Below, one piece after another: positions 12,701 to 24,700 of a stretch of DNA of 32,981 nucleotides. Source of the stretch: Reticulitermes lucifugus (taxonomy: Eukaryota; Arthropoda; Insecta; Blattodea; Rhinotermitidae); NCBI GenBank assembly GCA_026260175.1, contig JAKCWW010000078.1, positions 60,394-93,374 on the forward strand, written 5' to 3'. Position 1 is the first letter of the stretch. The number at the start of each line of letters is the position of its first letter. The notes beneath the pieces were generated by a model. It saw nothing but the letters and a program-made list of their open reading frames with translations. It did no database searches and was not told the DNA's origin. The position numbers and the translations under genes were made by a program.

Positions 12701-15700
12701 TTAAGTTAGTCATCCCATTGTGTTACTTATCAGATAAAAGAATAAAATGCCCGTATTTTATTCTTTTATTTTAAAAACATGTGTCTAAAATTCGTTTAAA
12801 GTAGTACATAATCACCACTCAGATTTTAGTTAATTTTTTTTATTTGAAGTGGGCTTATCATCGACAACAAGATTCATAAAAATATAAATATGATCTAAAT
12901 ATGTTATTTTGAATGTTAAACTAAATGCTAATTCTATATTATGTCTGACATTTGACGACAATATTGCAGGGAGAAGTTCATCCATGGGGAGAAACCCACC
13001 CTACAGATGAAAGTGGAGGTGAAGAATAAGGGAGAACCGGCTTTCCTTACACGTGTTACTGTAGTTGTTCCTAAGGCCACACCGATTGTCGAAATTCCGC
13101 CCATTTGCCATGAGCTGTCAAACCAGGACCGAGCAGAAAACTATACCCTAATCTGCGACATTGGATACCCACTGGAGAAAAATGTAATGGTTTTAGTTAC
13201 AGTTCCATTTCGAATAAATGCTTCGAAAGACTAATTAATCTAAATTACATTTTAAAAGTAGTTTGTAGTTTGTACCTCCAAGAAATATAACGCGCGTGCA
13301 TTACAAATATCAGCCGGTCAGTGACGAGTAGTAATAATCGCTGTTCTTTCCAAGAAAAAAAGTATCTCAGAAATAAATTATGTAGATAGAATACTGCATA
13401 CTTAAGGTTAAAGGAAATAGTAAGCATAGTTTACTCTCTTACAGAATGTTAAGAGAGCACTTATATTAAAATAGAAGTAACGTTAATTGTTGCTGAAGAG
13501 TGTTTTATATCAGACTAGTGTTCGAAGATATCAGTTTAGACGTGAAGGCACACACTTACGCATACCAATCTTAACCGGAATATACTGTATTTTACTCTGT
13601 AAGATCATATAGCAGTGACAGTATACTAAATGCTAGAGTTGAACCAAAGACATTTTTGTAACGCTCGTGGAAGCATGTAGTTCCAAGAACGTAAACATAA
13701 AACACATTACACATAATGATTATTTTATTTTTTTAAAATAGAACCATTGTTAATTCGGACTTTTATGAATCATGCGACCATCTTCATAGCATACTAGGGC
13801 ACATTTTCAGAATTATTATGTCTATACTTCTTCCTAGATAGTCCATGGAATTTCGTAATCTATGTGTCATTCTAGAGTAGGCCTACTGACCATGATTTTA
13901 TTAGACGTAAAATTCTATTAAGCGGTCATTAATTGAAGAAACGGTGGTAGTTGCTTTCGCAAAGAGGTGCAAAACCTGCACGCATATTTTGATGCCCAGA
14001 CCCAGGCTGCCTTGAGCAAAAGCCGTGTCTTTATTCACGGAAGGAAATACTTGCAAGAAAGAAGGGCGTAAGTAATGTCGCCGGTATAAAATCCATACTA
14101 TCGAATTTATTACAGATTTTTACTCTAAGTGCCTGAAACCTGCAGGGTGTAAACCCAGTGTTCAAACTTCTGAAGACTAAAATTAACCTATGTCATAGAA
14201 GATTCAGTTCCTATCTCAAAAAGAACAAAATATGCTCTTAAGCCCTACCAAAACGGAGAAGCTAATATTCAGCAGTGTTGGCTGAAATATATTGAATATT
14301 TAAAATTATGAGAGGATAAAGTAAAAAAGATACCACGGAGAGGGGGAAATCGACGGCCCATGAAAATTAGTCCGACCAGCAATGAAATTCAAATAATGTT
14401 AATAATATGCAACATTATTTTAGAAGTTCAAAAATAGTTTGGGGTAAGTTTGTAATATAATACAAATAATCAAAGTGAATGAAAATATGTTATAAAAATT
14501 TAAATATTATGTATGTTATTGCTATATCCGTTTGTTACACTTAAACTTCTTTTTTGGCACCTGAATAACATAACTGATTTAGTATCCGGTTTAGATCTGT
14601 TACTAGTAATCAATTTCTTATGTAATACGTTTGTCAGTTAGTTTCAATAATTTGTAGCTTCTAACAGTTTTTAACTACTAAATCTCTCTAGCGAAATCAG
14701 ACAAGTGGTCACTTCGAAATAGACCCACTCTGTTGAGAAGGAAACAGTAGTTTCCAGCACTGTATTAAAGAGATCCAGATCCACATTATGGATTGACTGT
14801 ATATGGCATGTCATGTTGCAGTACACAATGGACCTGTTGATGAGCATGCGCAGTGTGCCCATTGGTACAAAGAAGTTGGTATTCGCAGTGAACGTGACAA
14901 GTGTAGGGAATGACGTCAATCCCGATGATAATCATAAGGAGTTGGTACTGCCGCTTGGATTAGAGGCTGACATGACAATAACTGGGTGAGGAATATGATG
15001 CCAAATCGAACGGTACCTTACACCATTGTTCCCCAGACTTTCTTCCATGGAGCAACCCCAAAAATAATTTTTCTTTTCCCGAGGAACCCCCACTTATGAA
15101 AGCATTTACAGGCCAGAAAAAGTTGGAAGGGGGAACCAAATTCAGAAGCTGTTAATTATTGTCAAGAAATTTTTTTATAAAGGGCTGATATATACATAAA
15201 ACAGCTTAAATTGTTAGGAAAACTGAAGCACTTTCCTTGTCTTTCGAGGAATGTTTCGTCATATTAAAATTCCAAAGTTTTCATGTATTTATTCCACGAT
15301 TTCTAGCGGAACTCCTGACGATATTCTGAGAATTGTGGGAAATAATTGTCTTAAACTGATCATGGGTTCTGTAGTCAGATCATGGAAAGAAGTCCCATGG
15401 ATTCAGTTCCTCTCCAAATCCGTCCAGCTGTTAGGCTTCCCCTTCCAGCAGTTTTCCTTACATTCCCCTCCAGTCATCTAGCCCTGTTTTTTTGAAGGAA
15501 ACGAAGTAGAAATAACCACAAGCAAAGACTGGAAGTTTTGAAGCCTGTGAAAATTACTTATTCATTACAGGGTATCTAGTCAAGATCAAATTGCGCATTT
15601 GAACAAGGAGGCGACATACGTAGAGGATTTGATGCTCTACCACACTTTCCAGGTAATTTAAAACAGAGTTGTCGGTGGTCACGCAGTTGCCGTAGTCATA

Positions 15701-18700
15701 CAGTTGCAGTGGTCACCTTTTTACAGTGGTCACATAATAACAGCGATTAAAGTATTCAAATTACACTGCACTTTGGACTTCCAGTTCCGAAGTAGCTTTA
15801 AAGCTTAATTTTGTGTTACGTAATTGTAAACATTTAGTCGGTGGAATCTAGGGAAAACGAAAAAAAAAAATTAATCTATGGATTTGTGTCTTACGTCTTG
15901 AAATTTATTGGTTGTCGAATAAAATGCCTAAGAAGTAGTTAAAATCTTAGTAACTAAAACAAATCCCGTGTGTTTATGGAGTAGTCCCTAGTCGTCTGTA
16001 ATTTTTCTCCTGTATGTTTCGGTCCCTCTTTAACCATTATCAGGAAGGAGCAGTAATATGCAACACTATAAGGTGTGTGATTTCAGGCTTCCGCCGCGGT
16101 GTAAATGAGATCTTCGTATTTTTGTGATGTTACTCAGCTTAGATTGGTAGTTAGTTACCAATGTTTCGGGACAACATATCTGTCCCGTCTTCAAGGGTAA
16201 AGCTCGACCCTTGAAGATGAGACCTATAGGTGCCCCGAAACGTCGGTAACTAACTACCAATCTCCGCTACGTAACATACCGCAGCGGCGAAGCTGTCACT
16301 ATAAGGTGTTTATAATAATTTAAAATTGATTGGTTGCCCCAAAAAATAAAAAAAGCCGCCCGCCCCCCAAAATACCTTTGGATTTTTCCTGGTTAAATCT
16401 CATTCAATAATTAATGTTTTAACACCAACTAAATGCACTTTTATTTTAAAAAAAGACCTAAGTAAGGTTTTCTTAAAACATTTGTATAACCCCTACATAT
16501 GTTTCGGCTTCAAGAAAGCCATCCTCAGGGGGTGTCATACAGCTGCGTTTTATTTAAAAAAAACACGCCCATGCGTTCGTTCAATATTATGCACTATATA
16601 GGTCACTACTTTCACTTTCTCTTATTTTCACTGTCACTTCTGCACGATTTGTTGGATGGGTATAAATATACTATACCACCAACAACATCTATTGATCGAG
16701 GAACAAAATCCATTACAAGAAAACCCCCTGTTCAGATTCATCCCCCCTCCCACCCCATCAATACGTAAGACATCGACAGAGGATATACCTCCATAACAGA
16801 GTCCACACAGCATCGGAACAGCACACACCACAGCCATACAACTCACAAACCGACAGGTACGTCATTCATAATTCTCAAAATTATAACTAATATGAAATAA
16901 GTATTATATTTCCACTAATTCCCCAATTCCTTAACTTACAGTGAACACAACACCAGAATCCTTTCAACATGTCTACTCAATAAATGAAACGACGTAAACA
17001 AATTCTTAACTATAGTACAACGAGAATATCTTCACCGACAGTGCATTCCACAGTATTATCTACTTTATACTCATCCAACAAATCTTGCAGAAGTGACGGT
17101 GTAAATAAGAGAAAGTGAAAGTAGTGAACTGCATGATATGTAACATTGAACGTACGCATGGGCGTATTTTTAAAATTCCAACATTTTAACTTAAAGTAAA
17201 TACAACACCAGAACCCTTTTAATATACTCAATCAGTGAAACTACGTGTACAAATTCCCAGCTGTAACTCAACGACAATATCTTCACCAACAGTGCATCTC
17301 ACAATTTTTATCTATTTTATGCCCATCCAACAAATCGTGCAGAAGTGACAGTGAAAATAAGAGAAAGTGAAAGTAGTGACCTATATAGTGCGTAATATTG
17401 AACGAACGCATGGACGTGTTTTTTAAATAAAACGCAGCTGTATGACACCCCCTGAGGATGGCTTTTTTAAAGCCGAAACATATGTAGGGTTATACAAATG
17501 TTTTAAGAAAACCTTACTTAGGTCATTTTTAAAATAAAAGTGCATTTAGTTGGTGTTAAAACATGAATTAGTAAAAATGCACGGTGAACTGAGAATAAAT
17601 CTCATTCAATAAGTAATAATTTGACACAGAGACACCTGATAACACCAATAATACTTTTTGTGTTTCACATTTTTCATCTTCTGAGGTGTCTATTTTACGG
17701 CGACAGCACAACGTTTCATAAGTTGACGGGAAGAGAGAGAATTCCCAGAACATACCCCAGACAATGAACATGCCCAGCATATTAGTGGCGGGACGAGATA
17801 ACTGCTGTCACAAACCTTCGTTATTTTGTAAAATAGGCTTTCCCGTAATCCCACAATAATCATGGATCCTACAAGGAGCATATTTGGCGGTGTAATAATT
17901 TTCAAGCTTGTGTGCCTACGAAACATAAAAGACAAATGCTGACCTACCTATTGATCATATTCTTATATTCTTGCAAAGTTTTATTTGCGACGCATACTAA
18001 TTCGCGGTTCTTGTGCGCTCAGGTATGGAACCTAGGACCGAGCACTGTGGAGAGAGCAGAGATTGAATTTCAGATTCCACATCAATATATTTTTCCGACT
18101 GTACAAGAAATTTTTATGAGAATTTTAGAACCCAAGGTGAGTCGACTGCTTGGTATCCTGAAAGGTAATTTTGTGTGATGTAATGCACCATTGTATCCAG
18201 TGGTCATTTGGTTGTATTATTTAGCTCGGCGTCAAGAGAGTTTCTTTAATTTTGAGATTTATAAGTGCTACGTAGTTTCATAGAAGAGCTACACTAAATT
18301 ACTTTTGTAAGAACGGCTCAGGATTCGGTAGCAAAATTATTTTATCTCAGTACTTTCCTACGGGACGTTTGCAATCACCAGAATTGTCTGTCATGTCTTC
18401 CGGGAGATTTCAAATCCGTTCTTCTGAAAGCAAATATATTGTATAGCCTACCTGCCGAATTAAATTCTCGGGTGAAGTACAGGGTGTTTTTTGTTTCGTA
18501 ATTGACAGATAAGAGCCGGCCGGACGTTCTAGTGAGTTTTTATTAGACTATCTAAAGGTTATTATCGCTGCGGTCGTTTGTCTAGCTCCCGTCATCGACT
18601 TTGAAACCTCCCCGACAAGCGGCGTATGACGCAACACTGGTACAGCGTCGGGCTGAGCTTTGGGCCGGCGCTTATCGGTCAAGCAGGAAAAAACACTCTA

Positions 18701-21700
18701 TATTTTATCGTGATATAAAGTGTAGTAAAAGCCGAATTTACTTATCGTTTAAGGCCCACTGTTAGTTATACACACCACGTGCTGAACATTTCAAAACTTT
18801 GCATTTTGGCCATACAGTACATTTATTTTTTTTGTATGATTTACACATGCAAAACCTGTTACTTTTTAAACATCATTTATTGATTGCGTCTTTGTAATGG
18901 AGAATATTTGTGTTCTCTGTGAGGTAGAAACCGAAATATTTATGTAATTTACATTGATTTCGACTTAATAGAATCAATTATTAACTTTGTTACTTAATAT
19001 ACTGTAAACAATAGTACACACAAGCTATAGTCCTACAAAATTACATACAAATTAGGTGCGTGTGTTTGAGCCTATGCGCAAGGAATGAACGTAATACAGC
19101 GTTTTTTCTAACCGTAAAAGAATATATGGCACTAATTTTGAGAGATATTTTTGTGAATGCTAGTGATGCTAGATAAAGGGAATTTATAGAATTTTTGAAA
19201 ATATTTTGTTGGAGACAACACAGAGTGTTTTACTCGTAATTTAAACATAATCAAATTTCAGCCCAGTGCATTGAAAAGTAACGGCCCTTTTTTGAGCTCT
19301 GAAGGAGCTAGAATAGTTGCGCTTATAAAATTGGTTTATTCACAGTAACATAGAAAAGCTATCTATATCACGAAATATATTTCAGTTTTGAAGATCGTTT
19401 GTATTACGCTCTGCGTAGCGGACGAACCAAAATGAAGAAAATCGAGAGATTAGCTGATATAACAAAGCGCCTTAGTTTAGAGAATTTTCATGTGACAAGC
19501 AAGCCTGGATGATTTATCTCATTTTAATCCCGTTCCTCAGTACATTTAATAGCTGCTGTTTGTCGATTAAATAATAATAAAAAACCGAATAAAAATATTT
19601 TGTTGATAATTAATATTAAATTATAATAATCCACTTGATAAAACTAGGCATGGGTAACAGGTCTAAAAGAAAACTAAGTTATGTCTGTGTAGGCTGGTTA
19701 AAACTTCCTCAGGATAGATCCCACTTTGTCATGAAGCTTCAGCTTCTACTGAACCCGAAAATTTCTTGATTATTAAATATTAACCTTTTCAAGTACTACT
19801 CTGTACTGTAGGATTGTTAGAGCGTAGGTTTGCATAAACGTTGCAGGAAGCAATTCCGGCATTTTGAGATGTTATGTGACAACATCCATGAGCAGATTAG
19901 AGGAAGCATTTTAAACATCAAGTTAACAGCTTGTTTTTTGGACATATACTCCCGAAAACAGGGTCAGATTTTCGAACCCAACTTCGAAGTGAAATACGCT
20001 TTAATTTTATCAGTTACAGGCTTCAACGCGTATTACATGTACGCCTGTCATGGGCTTCACATATTGGAATCCTTCCGTTGAAATCCCCACAAGTCACCCG
20101 GTTTTGCCGGACGGTGAAGAACTAGGCGGCGAATTTAATGAGTTAATTAATAGAAGACCCCTATCTGTGTCGAAACGGTCCATCGCCGAAACTGAAAGCC
20201 GGCAAGAGGAGACCTTCGTCGATTCCACTTCGAAGACTCTTGTGCAAGACTCTACACCATCAACCTCGAATTTCAGCTTACCTCCGTCGAACAGGACTTT
20301 ATTTCTGAACTGTACTAATCCAAAAGTTGATTGCTTTATTGTGAAGTGTTCTGGAGGACCCTTCCTGCCCAACAAGACTCAAGCAGTAATCAACTTCCAA
20401 CTCAGACCGGACCTCGAAATTCTCGGTAAATTTTAAAATTATTGGTAAAATAATAATAATAATAATAATAATAATAAACTTTTATTAACGTGCTGATGCA
20501 ACAGTCTATAACCAATTACAAAATCGGCTCTAACAGACATGCAGAAAGCGTGACAAATGTAAAAAGCACATAAGTACTAATTACAGAAAGTCCCCGACTT
20601 ATGTAAGTGGATCGTTCCGCAACCCTATGCCTAAGTCGATTTTTACGTAACTCGAGCCATGTTTTATTATATACCTTATACGCAATAATAACAATTGATA
20701 TAATAATTAATAATAATTTTAATAACAATTAATAAAAAACGTAATAATAATTAATAATCGATGCTGGAGTCACTGTCGTATTCAATTGAGGCAGAGGCAG
20801 GAGTGGATGTGGTGGTGGTTGGAGTGTTATTAGTGGTGGTTGGAGTGTTATTAGTGGTGGTATTGGCACAAGAAGTTTTTTACATAAGTCCGGATCTACG
20901 TATGTCGGAGCTACGTAAGTCGGGGTCCGTCTGTACTGAACTTATGCATAAAATATTGTGCTTTAATTATGATATAAACAGCATAGAGTTACCAAGTGTA
21001 AAATTTTATTAAATATATTATTAAGGTTTATAAATAAATATACTTCTCTCTAGACCAGGTTTGCAGCTGATACTAGTCTAGCAGAAGGACAATTTATGAG
21101 ACAGTAACCAACATAAAACATGGGGATATACTGTATTTTGAACTGAGTAGGAACTCGAAACCTACGATGTTCAAAAGGGATGGGCAAAGTTTTGAAATTA
21201 AGTAAGTTGTAGTAAAGATAGAGCATCAAGATAAAGAATTCTCTCGTATAAGTTGTGCAGTTCAAGGAGCTGCATTGCGTTAATAACTGTGTAAAGGATG
21301 TGGGGGAAATACTGTTACTACAGAGGGCTGAAAATGCCACTGGATGTGTTCTAGGTTAATAGTAATAGTTGAATCTATTTACTTATTTATTCTACGTGTT
21401 AACTGAGCAGTTTAGTGTCTAGTTACAAAGACAGTACAAGCACAATTACACAATGAAAAAAAGAAAAAGACAAGGGCAAGCCATGACAAAAAAAATTGTC
21501 ACAATTTGCGTAATGTAATTGTTTATTTGTGGCCTGCTAAACGACACAACTTACCGCCCCTTTCCTATAAAAGAAATAATGGTTGAAGTAAATTTGCCAA
21601 AAATGGGGTAAGAAATGTAGTTTGCTCCTAATGTTACAGAAATAATTGTTTTTAAAGCAACGTCTTTTTAAGAGTATTTAAAATAGATATGAAATATTTT

Positions 21701-24700
21701 TCGTACGACAATGTAGCATGAAATTTGAGTAAGAAATGGTTAAGGATGTACATTTAAACGTGTTAAAGATAAAATTATCCCATTTCAAGCCATGAAGGCA
21801 CATGGGGGGAGTGGAAGTACAGCTCCAGTCATTCTTAAAGCCGACACTAGATGAATGTGAGAGCTCAGCTTCACGTTTCAACCGCTTTATCCCAGGGGAA
21901 AGCGCCTCCTTTAGCCATTGAATAGGAGGTTTCGTGGATCCAAGGACCAAGCGTGACGTAATGGAGAAGAAAATGTGCAAATATTATTTATTATTAAATT
22001 GTATTTCTATAGATTCTTTATTTCATCGGAAATAAGGTTTATTTACACTTAGCTTTTTCTCTATTTTATATGAGTTAATACAAAGCTGGAATTAAACATG
22101 CAATTAATGACTTTAAAAAATTCTGAACATTTAATACATTCGTCAAATTTATGGAACTTCAAATCATAAAACGCAAATTAATTAATTAATTAATTAAACA
22201 TTAAATGCTTATTTTGTAATAATTAAGGTATTTTTTAAAAAGAAGTTTAGCTAAGATATACATTGATTATAAAAGTTTTTTTAAAAATATATTTAGAGCC
22301 ACTTACTGGGGTGTAATTAAATAAAGCAGTCGCACATTTTTATCGGAATTGTATTTCTGATCAAAATGGTATGTTGTGATCTACTACGTAAATTGAACCT
22401 AAACAATGGCTTTAAAACTGTATATCAAAAATGTTGAAGAGAAATGAATAAGTAAATTTGAAATATTATTAAATGATCATGGTCTAAGTTAAGAGGTCTG
22501 CCAGCATTCGTTATAGTTGTAGAATGTACTTGAATAGTGTACTTCCTCATCCTAGGTTACACAATTATTATATTTATGTCATTTGTTTTGTGCTGGTTTT
22601 CTGAGTTCCTGGTGCTTTAAAATCTTGTTCTGAACGTATGTTTTATTACTAATCCCCCTCCGTTTTGTCACGTCTAAGTACAGCAACATTCTTGCGTATA
22701 AAAGAGGCACGATTTAGAAGAACGTGAAATATCTAATAAACATTTCATAATTCTTCTTTCAGACTCGCAACTAGAAATGAAAGACATCATACTGTTTTCC
22801 TCGCTGGCAAAAGTAACTATCAGGGAACCACCAGACACTGTGCAGCCTGAGGGACACAAGTAAGTCATTTATATTTTGCACGTTTTGAGAGTTTATATTC
22901 GATGGGCTCTTTTGAGCACGTTAATGAATTTTCGGCTTCCATAAAATGTGGGTACTTTCTTTTCTAACTTAGGACTTATTAACTTCCCAAGACGTTCTCA
23001 GCTCCATGTAGTTTAGAGGGCCAACACTTAATTAAAAAAAAAGTTCGAGAGAATTCATTAGTGGACTTTTGTTAACATGTAATGGCTCTTCGAATTCCGT
23101 AAAAGGGGGAAAATTTCTTGATAAGCTGAGCGACTGTCAACTTCCAATAAGCATTCTGCTCCTCGCAACCACAACCGTGACTTAAAACGTTTCTATATCC
23201 GGAGATATTTGTTCTTGAATGTGTTGGAGAAAACGTGTTCTTAATGTACTGGGGACGTTTAGGCATACTGCTTAGTCGTTCCAAAGAAAGGGACCTAAAA
23301 TCTTTCTCTGTGCAAGACAGCTTACATGTAATACAGCTGCTTTCTTTAATCCTAGGAATTTTAGCCTTCGGTGGCATCTTCACGCGGACTCTCTTCCAAA
23401 ATCAGAACTAATAAATCTTAACAAGCATTTATTTTAATATTACTAGACTTCTGAACATTTTACGTCGTGTCTTGTTGAAGGAAGACCACGTATTTTTGTA
23501 CATCAAACAATGGAAAAGTCCAGAAACCCAGCAGTGCTAAGTCCAATACACCACCATCAAACGTTTTGCAATTTATCTCCAACTGCCATATCTCCTGATT
23601 CTTCATGCAAGCTTGGGGGAAGTCCAAGATAAACATATACTGAAATTTATTTCTTCCTGCTAGCATCCCTCATCAGCATTGTTCTAAAACCAATTAGAAA
23701 CATGCATTCTGTGCAAAAAGTGAGCATAGTACTTAGGGCACATACTTTCCTGCGGCACCAACGGAGGCTTAAATTGCTAGCTCACAGCATCTAAGTTTTG
23801 TTTCGAAGGTTGGGCTTAAGATATTTCAGTATGAAGCATCTGAAACCATAAGACTCTATGCTTTCTGCGATGAAAGACTCCGTTGATTTCTCAGCTATTT
23901 CACAAGAAAGTCATTAATAAATAATCTCAAGCCCTATTTAAAAATGTAGCAATAAACATGTAATTTACCCTAGTTAAAATTCAACATTTAAATTACGGTA
24001 TTTAAAACACAATTCATTACTTTTCAATAAATCCCGAGTACAACACAGGAACCGCAACCTTAATAGAGAGTTCAGTTCCGAACTGAATACTTTGGAAATC
24101 ATTTATGGGACCCTTTATTTTTAGCGGTTTTTCTAATGGATAAGTAAGTAATAGATATGTACGTTAGATCTCATACAATACGTACAAACAAAAATACAGT
24201 TCTGTGGAAGTGGTATATTCCGAGATTTGAGGTCCTTAGAGCGGTGTTGCTGAAGATTCAAGTCCTCTGGGATGTTATGCCGTGTCGACTGGTAGATAGT
24301 TACAGGCCTTTCGACGGACTGTAATGCCTTCATCTTTACGGCCATGAGCCAAAGAATTTGGAATGGACTGGCCGGCTTAACCCTGAAGATGTAGACACTA
24401 CTATCTTTCGAAAGGCCGGTGACTGCTAGTCGACACTGCCTCACAGATCGGAAGACTTGAATCTCGAATTATTGTACTCATTAAGTGTAATATCATTATT
24501 AAAATTATTCTTCGCCCTCTTTCGTTTTATATTGTGTTCTGTGGGCACTTGTTTCAAACCTTAGCCTAAATAGCGGATATTTTGAGAGGTGTTTTATAAT
24601 TTTCCATAATTTTCCAATAATGGTTTACCGTCATAATATAGATTTCTGAAGTAATGTATTCTCAGGAACTTTCCTCTCATTCACTGACAGACCAGACCAC

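Noticed and set aside
23072..23383. 103-codon minus-strand open frame as a gene
   Set aside because: No recognised domain; its 3' half is antisense to a LINE tail, and no splice or promoter context supports it.
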